Translations under genes and position numbers: made by a program
The notes under the pieces: generated by a model
What the model saw: only the letters and a program-made list of their open reading frames with translations
The model's database searches: none
What the model was told of the DNA's origin: nothing
Assembly: GCF_002355595.1 (NCBI RefSeq)
Contig: NZ_AP017422.1
Location: forward strand, 124,001 to 188,000
Length of the DNA: 64,000 nucleotides
DNA from: Filimonas lacunae
GTDB taxonomy: Bacteria; Bacteroidota; Bacteroidia; Chitinophagales; Chitinophagaceae
Reading direction: 5' to 3'
In this document: positions 54,648 through 63,959 of the stretch, piece after piece
Position numbering within the stretch: the stretch's first letter is position 1
Layout: every line of letters begins with the position of its first letter

Positions 54648-54992
54648 TGATTTACCTGGCGTACTACTGTAAGCAGTATGCGACAGGTAAATTCAGCCTA
54701 CGTTCTTATAAATAGATTATCTCTCAATTCTGCAAAAGTGCAGAAGAAAAGAGCTCTGACATATATCATTGCTTTGAAGCCTATTGGCAGAAAAGCTTAA
54801 CTATTAGAAATATAAACAAGCCCTTCGAGGTTTGTTTACCATCAGTACTTCTACCGGTTAACCTACTGGTTACCGAACAACGGAAAAGGTTGATGGCAAA
54901 CAAAGGATTGAATTCTTTGAATCCGCTCTGGGATGAGAGCGGCAAATGATAAGAATGTCCTCATGACCTTGCGGGGCGTAAACCGCAACAGA
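54648..54992 (+). promoter_or_regulatory. Hairpin-rich leader before rplC, probable ribosomal-protein autoregulation site
   Basis: 345 bases without a gene. Several hairpins follow one another: a long imperfect one at 54651-54691 (TTTACCTG with CAGGTAAA), 54814-54837 (AAACAA with TTGTTT), 54855-54875 (CGGTTAACC with GGTTACCG), 54923-54942 (CCGCTCT with AGAGCGG, loop GGGATG) and 54971-54986 (GCGG with CCGC) ending just before the rplC ATG. There is no T-run, so it is not a simple terminator. A leader bound by an operon product such as L4 or L3 would fit; in E. coli L4 controls the S10 operon through its leader. The ligand here is inferred. Confidence 0.5.
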
Positions 54993-55610
54993 ATGAAAGG
55001 TATTATCGGAAAAAAAATTGGGATGACCAGCATCTTCAGTCCCGATGGTAAGCAGACTGCCTGCACCATCATTGAAGCTGGTCCCTGTGTTGTAACCCAA
55101 GTGAAGTCTCAAGACACAGATGGTTACAAAGCATTACAGTTAGCATTTGGCGACAAGAAAGAAAAGCATGCTACAAAGGGCGACATTAATCACTTCGCAA
55201 AAGCCCAAACTGCTCCTAAGCGATTCGTAAAAGAATTCCGCGACTATTCTCTGGATAAAAATTTAGGTGAAACGGTTACCGTTGACATCTTTACTGAAGG
55301 TGAAGATGTGGAAGTAGTTGGTACTTCAAAAGGTAAAGGTTTTCAGGGTGTTGTAAAGCGCCATGGTTTTAGCGGTGTTGGTGAGCAATCACACGGCCAG
55401 CATGACCGTCAGCGTGCACCAGGTTCTGTTGGTGGTTCTTCTTATCCTTCACGCGTATTTAAGGGTATGAGAATGGCCGGCCGTATGGGTGGCGACAGAG
55501 TGAAAGTTAAAGGCCTGAAAGTGGTTAAAATTTTCCCTGAGAAAAATTACATTCTTGTAACTGGTTCTGTACCAGGCCACAACGGTTCCATCGTTTTAAT
55601 CCAGAAATAA
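54993..55610 (+). CDS. rplC: 50S ribosomal protein L3
   Basis: A 205-residue L3 from the ATG at 54993 ([15 protein letters not shown]); a frame running back to 54933 is part of the leader. L3 is an early assembly protein near the peptidyl-transferase centre. Visible parts: [53 protein letters not shown] and the C-terminal VKGSVPGH-type end. It is followed after 18 bases by rplD. Confidence 0.97.
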   Translation: MKGIIGKKIGMTSIFSPDGKQTACTIIEAGPCVVTQVKSQDTDGYKALQLAFGDKKEKHATKGDINHFAKAQTAPKRFVKEFRDYSLDKNLGETVTVDIFTEGEDVEVVGTSKGKGFQGVVKRHGFSGVGEQSHGQHDRQRAPGSVGGSSYPSRVFKGMRMAGRMGGDRVKVKGLKVVKIFPEKNYILVTGSVPGHNGSIVLIQK

Positions 55611-55628
55611 ATTTTAACCTGAAGTACG

Positions 55629-56267
55629 ATGCAAGTAGAAGTTTTAAATACAAAAGGACAAAAAACTGGCAGATCAATTGAGTTGCCGGACGATATATTT
55701 GGTACTGAGCCTAACGACCACGTAATTTACCTGGCTGTTAAACAATATCTTGCTGCTCAACGCCAAGGTACACACAAAGTAAAAACCCGCGCTGAAGTTC
55801 ATGGTGCAAGCCGTAAACTGCACCGTCAAAAAGGTACAGGTGGTTCTCGTAAAGGTAACATCCGTAACCCTTTATACAAAGGTGGTGGTACCATCTTCGG
55901 ACCTAAGCCGCATGGTTATGGCTTTAAATTGAACAAGAAAGTTAAAGACCTGGCTAAGATCTCTGCTTTATCTTATAAAGCAAAAGAAAACGCTATCGTA
56001 ATTGTTGAAGAAATGACCTTCGACACTCCTAAAACCAAGCAGTTTGCTGAAGTTTTAAAGAACCTGAACGTAGCTGGCAAGAAGAGCCTGTTTGTTCTGG
56101 ACGAGTACAACGATAACCTGTATCTGAGCTTACGCAACATTTCTTCTGTAGGAAGCACTTTGTTAACTGATATCAATACTTATGATATTGTTAACTCTGA
56201 TGTCCTGATCTTAACTGAAAATGCTGCTAAAGTATTTACAGAGATAGAAGATAGCGTTGAAGCATAG
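55629..56267 (+). CDS. rplD: 50S ribosomal protein L4
   Basis: A 212-residue L4. The long loop reaching the exit tunnel is KTRAEVHGASRKLHRQKGTGGSRKGNIRNPLYKGGGTIFGPKPHGYGFKLNKK, with the KGTGxxRxG motif near residue 73. The C-terminal half carries SLFVLDEYNDNLYLSLRNI and the usual ITLLNxYDI-type end (TDINTYDIVNSDVLILTENA). In other bacteria L4 represses its own operon, so it is the first candidate to bind the leader at 54648-54992. Confidence 0.97.
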   Translation: MQVEVLNTKGQKTGRSIELPDDIFGTEPNDHVIYLAVKQYLAAQRQGTHKVKTRAEVHGASRKLHRQKGTGGSRKGNIRNPLYKGGGTIFGPKPHGYGFKLNKKVKDLAKISALSYKAKENAIVIVEEMTFDTPKTKQFAEVLKNLNVAGKKSLFVLDEYNDNLYLSLRNISSVGSTLLTDINTYDIVNSDVLILTENAAKVFTEIEDSVEA

Positions 56268-56296
56268 AATTTTTCAAATTCTCAAATTGAGATAAA

Positions 56297-56596
56297 ATGA
56301 ATCTGACCGAAGTTTTAGTAAAACCGATCCTGACAGAAAAAGCAAACAACCAGCAAGAGAAGCTGAGAAGATATGCTTTCAGAGTAAACCGCAAGGCTAA
56401 CAAGCTGGAAATAAAATCAGCTGTTGAAGCTTTTTATGGTGTATCTGTTGTGGATGTTAATACCATAGTAGTACCTGGTAAAAATAAAACCCGCTATACA
56501 AAAGCTGGTTTCATTAAAGGTGTTAAACCTGCCTATAAAAAGGCATATGTAACAGTAGCAGAAGGCGAAACCATCGACCTGTACGCTAATATTTAA
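56297..56596 (+). CDS. rplW: 50S ribosomal protein L23
   Basis: A 99-residue L23, located at the tunnel exit where trigger factor and SRP dock. Conserved parts are LVKPILTEKANNQQEKLRRYAFRVNRKANKLEIKSAVEAFYGVSVVDVNTI. It is the short form without the long loop seen in some bacteria. It lies 29 bases after rplD and 50 before rplB. Confidence 0.97.
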   Translation: MNLTEVLVKPILTEKANNQQEKLRRYAFRVNRKANKLEIKSAVEAFYGVSVVDVNTIVVPGKNKTRYTKAGFIKGVKPAYKKAYVTVAEGETIDLYANI

Positions 56597-56646
56597 GAGT
56601 ATGGCTGTCAAACGCCGCTAAGTATTGACTTTAAAAGAATTGTAAA

Positions 56647-57486
56647 ATGGCACTGAAGAAGTACAAACCAATGACCGCAGGTACCCGATGGAGAATCGGT
56701 AATGCTTACGCTGAGATTACTACCAACAAACCTGAGAAAAGTTTGCTGGAGCCAATCAGCAGCACTGGTGGTCGTAACGCACAAGGTCGTCGTGCAATGC
56801 GTTACATTGGTGGTGGTAACAAAAAACACTACCGTATCATTGATTTCAAGCGTAACAAAAGAGACATCACTGCTAAAGTGGTTTCTATTGAATACGATCC
56901 AAACCGTACCGCTTTCATCGCTCTGTTAGAATATACAGATGGTGAAAAAAGATACATCATTGCTCCACAAGGTTTACAGGTTGGTGCAGCCGTAGTAGCC
57001 GGTGATGCAGTTGCTCCCGAAATTGGTAACGCTTTGATGATGAAGAATATGCCTTTAGGTACTATGATTCACAACATTGAGCTGCAGCCTGGTCAGGGTG
57101 GCAAAATGGCTAGAAGCGCAGGTTCTTCTGCACAGCTGGCCAACAAAGAAGAAAAGTACGCTGTATTGAAAATGCCTTCTGGCGAATTACGCAAAGTGTT
57201 GATTAATTGTTACGCTACTGTAGGTGTAGTAAGTAATGGTGACCACAACCTGGAAACTGCTGGTAAAGCAGGTGTAAACCGTTGGAAAGGTATCCGTCCC
57301 CGCACTCGTGGTGTAGCGATGAACCCAGTAGATCACCCAATGGGTGGTGGTGAAGGCCGCGCTTCTGGTGGACATCCAAGAAGCAGAACCGGTAAATACG
57401 CTAAAGGCGAGAAAACTCGTACTCGTGGTAAAGGTTCTGATAAGATGATTATCCAGAGAAGAAACGGTAAAAAATTAAGTAAATAA
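56647..57486 (+). CDS. rplB: 50S ribosomal protein L2
   Basis: A 279-residue L2, needed for subunit joining and peptidyl transfer. It has [46 protein letters not shown] and the C-terminal [29 protein letters not shown] with the functionally important histidine of [10 protein letters not shown]. Length is normal. Confidence 0.98.
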   Translation: MALKKYKPMTAGTRWRIGNAYAEITTNKPEKSLLEPISSTGGRNAQGRRAMRYIGGGNKKHYRIIDFKRNKRDITAKVVSIEYDPNRTAFIALLEYTDGEKRYIIAPQGLQVGAAVVAGDAVAPEIGNALMMKNMPLGTMIHNIELQPGQGGKMARSAGSSAQLANKEEKYAVLKMPSGELRKVLINCYATVGVVSNGDHNLETAGKAGVNRWKGIRPRTRGVAMNPVDHPMGGGEGRASGGHPRSRTGKYAKGEKTRTRGKGSDKMIIQRRNGKKLSK

Positions 57487-57543
57487 TTTATTCTTGTTAA
57501 AATGGTTCCTGTAAAAGGGAACAAATAAACAACAAAGTATACT

Positions 57544-57813
57544 ATGGCTCGTTCGATTAAAAAAGGTCCTTACGTAGATGCAAAGCTGGAAGGTAAAGTT
57601 CTGGCGATTAACGAAGGAAAAGGCAAGAGAGGCGTTCTGAAAACATGGAGTCGCCGTTCTACTATCACTCCTGACTTCGTAGGTCACACTTTCGCTGTGC
57701 ATAACGGTAATAAGTTTATACCGGTTTACGTAACAGAATTTATGGTAGGTCACAAATTAGGTGAATTTGCTCCTACCAGAAACTTTAAAGGACATGCCGG
57801 TACCAAGAAATAG
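57544..57813 (+). CDS. rpsS: 30S ribosomal protein S19
   Basis: An 89-residue S19, in the 30S head at the contact with the large subunit. Conserved parts are [41 protein letters not shown] and [24 protein letters not shown]. It follows rplB after 57 bases and precedes rplV after 34. Confidence 0.97.
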   Translation: MARSIKKGPYVDAKLEGKVLAINEGKGKRGVLKTWSRRSTITPDFVGHTFAVHNGNKFIPVYVTEFMVGHKLGEFAPTRNFKGHAGTKK

Positions 57814-57847
57814 TAGCCGGTTTTAAGAACACAATTAACTTAATAAG

Positions 57848-58192
57848 ATGGAAGCAGTAGCTAAACTCAATAATTACCCTACAGGACCACGCAAAATGCG
57901 CCTGCTCGCGGATGTTATCCGTGGTATGCAAGTGGAAAAAGCGCTGGCGATCCTGGAGCACCACCCTCAGCACAACGCCGTTCCTTTGGCTAAGCTGCTG
58001 AAGAGTGCTATCAGCAACTGGGAGCAAAAAAACAATGGTCAAAGTGCCGCTGACGCGAGCCTGGTGGTAAAAACTGTTTTTGTTGACGGTGGCCGTGTTT
58101 TAAAACGGATGCGCCCTGCACCACAAGGACGTGGTTACAGAGTTCGTAAACGCAGCAATCACGTAACTATCATTGTTGATTCAAATAATTAA
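57848..58192 (+). CDS. rplV: 50S ribosomal protein L22
   Basis: A 114-residue L22 lining the exit tunnel. Recognised from [47 protein letters not shown] and the C-terminal hairpin [32 protein letters not shown]. The tip residues of the hairpin, which affect macrolide response in other bacteria, look ordinary. Confidence 0.97.
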   Translation: MEAVAKLNNYPTGPRKMRLLADVIRGMQVEKALAILEHHPQHNAVPLAKLLKSAISNWEQKNNGQSAADASLVVKTVFVDGGRVLKRMRPAPQGRGYRVRKRSNHVTIIVDSNN

Positions 58193-58213
58193 TAACTCCT
58201 ATTAATCCATTAT

Positions 58214-59008
58214 ATGGGTCAGAAAGCAAATCCAATTGGTAACAGGTTAGGCATCATCCGCGGATGGGAAAGTAACTGGTACGGCAGCAAGAAAGACTAT
58301 GCTACCAAATTGATCGAGGATAACAAAATCAGAACATACCTTACAGCTCGTATCAGCAAAGGCGGTATCGCTAAAATTGTTATTGAGCGTACACTGGGTA
58401 AACTGATTGTAACTATACATACTTCTAAGCCTGGTATCATCATCGGTAAAGGTGGTAACGAAGTTGACCGCATCAAGGAAGAACTGAAAAAGTTAACCGG
58501 TAAAGATGACGTTCAGATCAACATCCTTGAAATCCGTCGTCCTGAGTTAGACGCTAACATCGTTGGTGACACTATCGCAAGACAAATCGAGAACCGTATT
58601 AACTTCAAACGTGCTACTAAAATGGCGATAGCTTCTACTCTGAGAATGGGTGCTGAAGGTATCAAAGTTAAACTGAGCGGCCGTTTAGGTGGCGCTGAGA
58701 TTGCACGTAGCGAAGAGTTTAAACAAGGTCGTGTTCCATTACATACTTTCCGTATGGATATTGATTACGCGAACGTTTTTGCTCAAACTGTATACGGTAA
58801 AATCGGTATCAAAGTATGGATCTGTAAAGGTGAAGTATTAGGTAAACGCGAACTGAATCCGAACTTCGTAAGCGGCAAAGAAGGCCTGAACGACAGAAGA
58901 GAAAGAGGTGGTGACGACAGAAGAGGTGGTGATAGAAGAGATGACAGAAGAGGCGGCCAAGGTGGTGAAAGAAGAGGTGGCGGCGAAAGAAGGGAAAGAA
59001 GAAATTAA
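58214..59008 (+). CDS. rpsC: 30S ribosomal protein S3 with RG-rich C-terminal tail
   Basis: A 264-residue S3. The N-terminal KH domain shows [49 protein letters not shown] (GKGG loop). The C-terminal domain has [44 protein letters not shown]. The last ~40 residues are low-complexity arginine, glycine and aspartate ([18 protein letters not shown] and on), making the protein about 30 residues longer than E. coli S3. Such tails occur in other Bacteroidota S3 proteins. Confidence 0.97.
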   Translation: MGQKANPIGNRLGIIRGWESNWYGSKKDYATKLIEDNKIRTYLTARISKGGIAKIVIERTLGKLIVTIHTSKPGIIIGKGGNEVDRIKEELKKLTGKDDVQINILEIRRPELDANIVGDTIARQIENRINFKRATKMAIASTLRMGAEGIKVKLSGRLGGAEIARSEEFKQGRVPLHTFRMDIDYANVFAQTVYGKIGIKVWICKGEVLGKRELNPNFVSGKEGLNDRRERGGDDRRGGDRRDDRRGGQGGERRGGGERRERRN

Positions 59009-59015
59009 CCCCCTT

Positions 59016-59039
59016 GCTCCCCCACTAAGGCGGGGGAGC
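59016..59039. repeat. GC-rich palindrome between rpsC and rplP
   Basis: GCTCCCCC (59016-59023) and GGGGGAGC (59032-59039) pair perfectly around ACTAAGGC, flanked by CCCCCTT and TTCAGG. Short elements of the form CCCC...GGGG are frequent between Bacteroidota genes. No T-run follows, so it is not a classic terminator. Confidence 0.6.
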
Positions 59040-59111
59040 TTCAGGAAAAACTATACATAAAAATTTTACAAAATTTGCCTCTCTTAATTTTTGAGAGGAT
59101 AGGAGGGTACC

Positions 59112-59531
59112 ATGTTACAGCCAAAAAGATCAAAACATAGAAAAATGCAAAAAGGTCGCATTCGTGAAGTTGCCAAAAGAGGCACTTACATTGCGTTTGG
59201 ATCTTTTGCTTTAAAAGCTCTGGAACCTATCTGGTTAACCAACCGTCAGATCGAAGCAGCCCGTCAGTCAATGACCCGTGCTATGAAACGTGAGGGTAAC
59301 GTATGGATCAGAGTATTCCCTGATAAAATTATCACCCGCAAGCCATTAGAAGTAAGGATGGGTAAAGGTAAAGGTAACCCTGAATTCTGGGCTGCAGTAG
59401 TAGAACCAGGACGCATTCTGTTTGAGTGTGACGGTGTATCAGAACAAGTGGCTCAGGAAGCTATGTTATTAGCTGCCCAGAAGCTGCCCATCAAAACAAA
59501 ATTCATTGTAAGAAGAGACTTACAATCTTAA
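59112..59531 (+). CDS. rplP: 50S ribosomal protein L16
   Basis: A 139-residue L16, which helps place tRNA in the A site. Conserved parts are [89 protein letters not shown] Shine-Dalgarno-like AGGAGGG stands 6 bases before the ATG, stronger than at its neighbours, which may compensate for the preceding hairpin. Confidence 0.97.
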   Translation: MLQPKRSKHRKMQKGRIREVAKRGTYIAFGSFALKALEPIWLTNRQIEAARQSMTRAMKREGNVWIRVFPDKIITRKPLEVRMGKGKGNPEFWAAVVEPGRILFECDGVSEQVAQEAMLLAAQKLPIKTKFIVRRDLQS

Positions 59532-59550
59532 TTTCTAAAAGGTTATAGCG

Positions 59551-59763
59551 ATGGCTAATAAAAAAATTGATTTCAACAAGAGCATTAAAGATCTGAGCGT
59601 ATCAGATCTGCAGGCCCGCATCCAGGAAGATTCGCTTCGCTTAAAGAAGCTGGAGTTTGCTCACGCTATTTCTCCGCTGGAAAATCCTATGAGCATTCGC
59701 AATCTCAGAAAGGATATTGCCCGTTTGAAAACTGAATTACAGGTTAAAGAACTGGCTAAATAA
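59551..59763 (+). CDS. rpmC: 50S ribosomal protein L29
   Basis: A 70-residue helical hairpin protein at the tunnel exit. Seen in LSVSDLQARIQEDSLRLKKLEFAHAISPLENPMSIRNLRKDIARLKTEL. It begins 20 bases after rplP and ends 30 before rpsQ. Confidence 0.95.
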   Translation: MANKKIDFNKSIKDLSVSDLQARIQEDSLRLKKLEFAHAISPLENPMSIRNLRKDIARLKTELQVKELAK

Positions 59764-59793
59764 ACTAAATAGCTCAAGCTAAAAATAAGAACG

Positions 59794-60051
59794 ATGTCTG
59801 AAAGAAATTTGCGTAAAACAAGGATAGGTATTGTAAGCAGCAACAAAATGACTAAAACCATTACTGTTGCTGTTGAAAGAAAAGTAAAACACCCTATCTA
59901 TGGTAAGTTCGTAAAGAAAACTACCAAGTTTCATGCTCATGACGAAAAAAATGAGTGCACTATTGGTGATACTGTTAAAATAATGGAAACCCGTCCGCTG
60001 AGCAAAACAAAGCGTTGGAGACTGGTAGAAGTTATTGAGAAAGCTAAATAG
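59794..60051 (+). CDS. rpsQ: 30S ribosomal protein S17
   Basis: An 85-residue OB-fold 16S rRNA binder. Recognised from [76 protein letters not shown]. It is followed by a 108-base gap with a short GC-rich hairpin (near 60118-60137) before rplN. Confidence 0.97.
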   Translation: MSERNLRKTRIGIVSSNKMTKTITVAVERKVKHPIYGKFVKKTTKFHAHDEKNECTIGDTVKIMETRPLSKTKRWRLVEVIEKAK

Positions 60052-60159
60052 TAATAACAACTTACCAAGCTGATTTCCTGGCTATACGGGATTCAGCCTC
60101 TGAAATTAACAACATTAACCCTGGGTAACACCGGGGTCACAGCTAAAAAGCTAAATAAA

Positions 60160-60528
60160 ATGATTCAGCAAGAAAGCCGCCTTAACGTAGCTGATAATAG
60201 CGGTGCAAAAGAGGTACTCTGTATCAGGGTATTAGGCAACTCTGGTCAGGATTATGCCAAAATTGGTGACAAAATCGTTGTTACTGTAAAGGACGCAATC
60301 CCTGCCGGTGGTATTAAAAAAGGAACTGTTTCTAAAGCTGTAATAGTTCGTACTACCAACAAATTACGTCGTAAAGACGGTTCTTACATCCGTTTTGATG
60401 ACAACGCGGTTGTATTACTGAACAACTCTGACGAACCAAGAGGAACCCGTATTTTCGGGCCAGTAGCGAGAGAATTACGTGATAAGGGGTATATGAAGAT
60501 CATTTCTCTGGCACCGGAAGTGTTATAA
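60160..60528 (+). CDS. rplN: 50S ribosomal protein L14
   Basis: A 122-residue L14 at the subunit interface. Conserved parts are [107 protein letters not shown]. It is last in the S10-side group; a promoter-like sequence begins right after its stop. Confidence 0.98.
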   Translation: MIQQESRLNVADNSGAKEVLCIRVLGNSGQDYAKIGDKIVVTVKDAIPAGGIKKGTVSKAVIVRTTNKLRRKDGSYIRFDDNAVVLLNNSDEPRGTRIFGPVARELRDKGYMKIISLAPEVL

Positions 60529-60546
60529 TAAACGGGAAAATTTAAT

Positions 60547-60554
60547 TACCTTTG
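60547..60554 (+). promoter_or_regulatory. Putative internal promoter before rplX
   Basis: TACCTTTG followed by CGCCCCC is the same box and start-site sequence as before rpsL, fusA and rpsJ. The -33 part (TGTT near 60521, inside the rplN end) is weak. It would start transcription of rplX-rplE and onward independently. Confidence 0.5.
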
Positions 60555-60630
60555 CGCCCCCTTTCGATCCTAAGGTTCGTTTGCAGGGGTCAGCAAAACA
60601 GAAAAGGGTTGACTCCATAAACATATAAAA

Positions 60631-60969
60631 ATGAGCAACAGATTTAAACCTAAATACAATATCAGAAAAGGTGACACTGTAGTAGTGATTACCGGAGATG
60701 ATAAAGATTTGAAGAAACCTCGTACGGTTTTGGAAGTTATCATTGATAAAGGCCGTGTAGTAGTAGAGGGTGTGAATATTGTTACCAAGCACACGAAGCC
60801 TTCCGCTCAAAATACCAAGGGCGGTATTGTAAAGAAGGAAGCTCCTATCGCCATCAGCAACGTTATGCTGTGGGATGCGAAAGCTGGCGCGCCTGCTAAA
60901 ATTAAGCGTACCAGGGAAAATGGTAAATTAGTTCGTATATCTAAAAAGTCCGGGGAGGCCATTAAATAA
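60631..60969 (+). CDS. rplX: 50S ribosomal protein L24
   Basis: A 112-residue L24, an initiator of 50S assembly. The KOW motif is at the N-terminus ([48 protein letters not shown]). It ends in [21 protein letters not shown]. Its TAA/ATG junction with rplE shares one base. Confidence 0.97.
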   Translation: MSNRFKPKYNIRKGDTVVVITGDDKDLKKPRTVLEVIIDKGRVVVEGVNIVTKHTKPSAQNTKGGIVKKEAPIAISNVMLWDAKAGAPAKIKRTRENGKLVRISKKSGEAIK

Positions 60970-61544
60970 TGAGTACCGTTAAATACACTCCGAGATTGGC
61001 AGATAAGTACAAAAATGATGTTGTACCTGCCTTAATGAAGAAATTTGCTTACAAAAGTGTAATGCAAACTCCTAAACTGGAGAAAATCTGTATCAACCGC
61101 GGCGTTAACGGTGCGGTTGCTGACAAGAAAATGGTAGACGTAGCAGTTGAAGAGCTGTCTATGATCACTGGTCAGAAAGCAGTAGCTACTACTTCTAAAA
61201 AGGATATCTCTAACTTTAAACTGCGTAAGGGCATGCCAATTGGTGCACGCGTTACTTTACGTGGTGTGAAGATGTATGAGTTTCTTGATCGTTTGATCGC
61301 AGTATCATTACCTCGTGTACGTGACTTCAAAGGTATCAGCGATAAAGCGTTTGATGGCCGTGGTAACTACACATTAGGTGTTACTGAGCAAATCATCTTC
61401 CCTGAGATTGATATCGACAAAGTGAATAAAATCACTGGCCTTGACATCACTTTCGTTACTTCTGCGAATACAAACGAAGAAGCATACGAACTGTTAAAGG
61501 AAATGGGTATGCCATTTAAGAACATCAAGAAAGACAATAACTAA
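60969..61544 (+). CDS. rplE: 50S ribosomal protein L5
   Basis: A 191-residue L5, which binds 5S rRNA and touches the P-site tRNA. Conserved parts are [72 protein letters not shown] and [48 protein letters not shown]. The start overlaps rplX by one base, so translation is coupled. Confidence 0.97.
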   Translation: MSTVKYTPRLADKYKNDVVPALMKKFAYKSVMQTPKLEKICINRGVNGAVADKKMVDVAVEELSMITGQKAVATTSKKDISNFKLRKGMPIGARVTLRGVKMYEFLDRLIAVSLPRVRDFKGISDKAFDGRGNYTLGVTEQIIFPEIDIDKVNKITGLDITFVTSANTNEEAYELLKEMGMPFKNIKKDNN

Positions 61545-61599
61545 ACATAATTCACGATTTACTTGATTGTAGATCTGAAATCGTAAATAGAAACCACTT

Positions 61600-61869
61600 A
61601 TGGCAAAAGAATCAGTAAAAGCCAGACAAAGAAAGCGGGAGAAAATGGTAGCGAAGTTCGCAGAGAAGCGTGCTGAGTTAAAAGCTGCCGGTGATTACGC
61701 AGCGTTGGATCAATTGCCACGCAATGCATCCCCAGTTCGTTTAAAAAACCGTTGCCAGTTAACTGGTCGCCCTAAGGGATACATGCGTTATTTCGGTCTA
61801 TCAAGGGTGATTTTCCGTGATATGGCATTGAATGGTAAAATTCCAGGTGTTAAAAAAGCAAGCTGGTAA
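61600..61869 (+). CDS. rpsN: 30S ribosomal protein S14, zinc-free form
   Basis: An 89-residue S14 of the longer type. It has [51 protein letters not shown] with only one cysteine, so the zinc-binding CxxC pairs of the short form are missing. It follows rplE by 55 bases. Confidence 0.97.
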   Translation: MAKESVKARQRKREKMVAKFAEKRAELKAAGDYAALDQLPRNASPVRLKNRCQLTGRPKGYMRYFGLSRVIFRDMALNGKIPGVKKASW

Positions 61870-61914
61870 TACTACCGTAACAAAATTTATAATAGAAGTT
61901 AACTTGACATAATT

Positions 61915-62313
61915 ATGGTAACTGATCCTATAGCAGACTTCCTGACCAGGGTTCGTAACGCGCAGCTGGCAGGTCACAGGCTGGTAGAAATACCTGCTTC
62001 TAACCTGAAAAAGCGTATCACTGAAATTCTGTACGAGCAAGGTTATATCCTGAAGTACAAATTTGAAGATGACAATAAACAAGGCATCATCAAGATAGCA
62101 CTTAAATATGATCCTACCACTAAGCAGCCTGCTATCCGTTCTCTGGAAAGAGTAAGCCGTCCAGGTCTGCGTCAGTATTCTAAACCTGCTGACTTCAAAA
62201 GAGTTATCAATGGTTTAGGTGTTGCTATCATCAGCACTTCTAAAGGTGTAATGACTGATAAGCAAGCTAAAGCTGACAACGTTGGTGGTGAAGTACTTTG
62301 CTACATTTACTAA
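61915..62313 (+). CDS. rpsH: 30S ribosomal protein S8
   Basis: A 132-residue S8, central-domain 16S rRNA binder; in E. coli it represses the spc operon. Seen in MVTDPIADFLTRVRNAQLAGHRLVEIPASNLKKRITEILYEQGYI and GLGVAIISTSKGVMTDKQAKADNVGGEVLCYIY. A terminator-like hairpin follows directly. Confidence 0.97.
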   Translation: MVTDPIADFLTRVRNAQLAGHRLVEIPASNLKKRITEILYEQGYILKYKFEDDNKQGIIKIALKYDPTTKQPAIRSLERVSRPGLRQYSKPADFKRVINGLGVAIISTSKGVMTDKQAKADNVGGEVLCYIY

Positions 62314-62317
62314 GAGC

Positions 62318-62353
62318 AACAAATCCAGGTAATTGCCTGGTTTTGTTCGTTTT
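62318..62353 (+). terminator. Terminator-like hairpin between rpsH and rplF
   Basis: AACAAATCCAGG (62318-62329) pairs with CCTGGTTTTGTT (62336-62347) with a single mismatch and a 6-base loop, followed by CGTTTT. It may reduce, or regulate, transcription into rplF within the operon. Confidence 0.45.
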
Positions 62354-62440
62354 ACATATTTGTTTTCAGATACATTAAGCTGCACATACACGGCTGACCG
62401 GTTTGAAAACGTATTATATCAGAATTAAAACAATTTTTGT

Positions 62441-62995
62441 ATGTCTCGTGTAGGTAAAAAACCAATTGTTGTTCCAGCCGGAGTAACTATTACTGTTGGT
62501 AAAGACAACATTGTGACTGTTAAAGGTGCTAAAGGTGAACTGAAGCAGGCTGTTGACAGAGATATCGTTATTGAGGTGAAAGACGGTGTTATTAACATCG
62601 GCCGCCCTACTGATCAAATCCGTCACCGCGCATTACACGGTTTATACCGTGCCTTAATTGCAAACCTGGTGAAAGGTGTAACTGAAGGTTACAAGAAAGA
62701 CCTTGAACTGGTGGGTGTGGGTTATAAAGCTGCCAACCAGGGTAACACTCTGGACCTGTCTCTGGGCTATTCTCACAATATCATATTTGAGATTCCTTCA
62801 GAATTAAAAGTGACTACTTTAACTGAAAAAGGTCAGAACCCTAAGATTTTCTTAGAAGGTATTGACAAACAATTACTGGGTCAGGTTGCTGCTAAAATTC
62901 GTGGCTTACGTAAACCAGAACCGTACAAAGGTAAAGGTGTTAAGTATAGCGGTGAATTTATCCGTCGTAAGGCTGGTAAAGCTGCTGGTAAGTAA
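62441..62995 (+). CDS. rplF: 50S ribosomal protein L6
   Basis: A 184-residue L6 near the factor-binding site. Two similar domains: SRVGKKPIVVPAGVTITVGKDNIVTVKGAKGELKQ and GVGYKAANQGNTLDLSLGYSHNIIFEIP, with IRGLRKPEPYKGKGVKYSGEFIRRKAGKAAGK at the end. A 127-base gap containing the terminator-like hairpin separates it from rpsH. Confidence 0.97.
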   Translation: MSRVGKKPIVVPAGVTITVGKDNIVTVKGAKGELKQAVDRDIVIEVKDGVINIGRPTDQIRHRALHGLYRALIANLVKGVTEGYKKDLELVGVGYKAANQGNTLDLSLGYSHNIIFEIPSELKVTTLTEKGQNPKIFLEGIDKQLLGQVAAKIRGLRKPEPYKGKGVKYSGEFIRRKAGKAAGK

Positions 62996-63012
62996 AATCA
63001 TTAAAATAATCG

Positions 63013-63035
63013 GCTCCCCGGCAGCATCGGGGAGC
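63013..63035. repeat. GC-rich palindrome between rplF and rplR
   Basis: GCTCCCCG (63013-63020) and CGGGGAGC (63028-63035) pair perfectly around GCAGCAT. It shares GCTCCCC/GGGGAGC with the hairpin between rpsC and rplP. It ends 16 bases before the rplR start and has no T-run. Confidence 0.55.
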
Positions 63036-63050
63036 TCTAAATAAACAACA

Positions 63051-63404
63051 ATGGACGCTAAAGTTGTAAGAAGACAAAAGATCCGCTATAGAACCCGTAA
63101 GAAAATAGCTGGAACTCCTTCAGTACCAAGAATTTCTGTATTTCGCAGTAATGCTGATGTATATCTTCAAGTAATTGATGATTTAAATGGTAAAACCATT
63201 GCAGCAGCTTCTACTAAAGACAAGGATATCGCTGCTCAAAAAGTAACTAAGTCTGAAAAGGCTAAACTGGCTGGTGCTGCTGTTGCACGCAAAGCTGTTG
63301 CTTTAGGTGTTACTGCCGCTATTTTTGATCGTGGTGGTTATTTGTATCATGGTCGTGTGAAAGCAGCTGCTGAAGGTGCACGTGAAGGTGGTCTTCAATT
63401 TTAA
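63051..63404 (+). CDS. rplR: 50S ribosomal protein L18
   Basis: A 117-residue L18, a 5S rRNA binder. Recognised from RQKIRYRTRKKIAGTPSVPRISVFRSNADVYLQVIDDLNGKTIAAASTKDK and AVALGVTAAIFDRGGYLYHGRVKAAAEGAREGGLQF. Located 33 bases before rpsE. Confidence 0.97.
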   Translation: MDAKVVRRQKIRYRTRKKIAGTPSVPRISVFRSNADVYLQVIDDLNGKTIAAASTKDKDIAAQKVTKSEKAKLAGAAVARKAVALGVTAAIFDRGGYLYHGRVKAAAEGAREGGLQF

Positions 63405-63437
63405 TAATCGTACAACTAACATCGTAAATCGATATAA

Positions 63438-63959
63438 ATGTCTAAAGTAACTGTAAATAAAGTTAAAGCCGCCGGTGACGTTGAACTGAAGGAGAAAGTT
63501 GTGGCTATCAACCGTGTGGTAAAGACCACAAAAGGTGGCCGTACCTTCAGCTTTTCAGCTCTGGTTGTGGTAGGAAATGAAAATGGTATTGTTGGACAAG
63601 GCTTAGGTAAAGCTAAGGAAGTTCAGGAAGCCATCACTAAAGGCATTGAAGATGCCAAAAAGAGCCTGGTTAAAGTGCCTATTATGCACGGTACTATTCC
63701 TCACGATCAGCTGGCTAAAGACGGAGCTGCTAAAGTTCTGATTAAGCCTGCAGCACACGGTACCGGTGTAATCGCCGGTGGTAGCATGCGTGCTGTACTG
63801 GAAAGCGCTGGTGTAACCGACGTATTGGCTAAAAGCTTAGGTTCTGCAAACCCTCATAACGTGGTAAAAGCTACTATTAAAGCTTTAACCCTGTTACGTG
63901 AGCCTGTACAAGTTGCAAAAGACCGCAACCTGCAATTAAAGAAAGTTTTTAACGGATAA
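63438..63959 (+). CDS. rpsE: 30S ribosomal protein S5
   Basis: A 173-residue S5, involved in decoding fidelity and mRNA unwinding. Conserved parts are [109 protein letters not shown]. It is the last complete gene; only 41 bases follow, without the start of the expected rpmD (L30). Confidence 0.97.
   Translation: MSKVTVNKVKAAGDVELKEKVVAINRVVKTTKGGRTFSFSALVVVGNENGIVGQGLGKAKEVQEAITKGIEDAKKSLVKVPIMHGTIPHDQLAKDGAAKVLIKPAAHGTGVIAGGSMRAVLESAGVTDVLAKSLGSANPHNVVKATIKALTLLREPVQVAKDRNLQLKKVFNG

Noticed and set aside
54648-54992. A small gene or a tRNA in the rpsJ-rplC gap
   Set aside because: No credible open frame with a start and no cloverleaf or CCA-type end; only consecutive hairpins.
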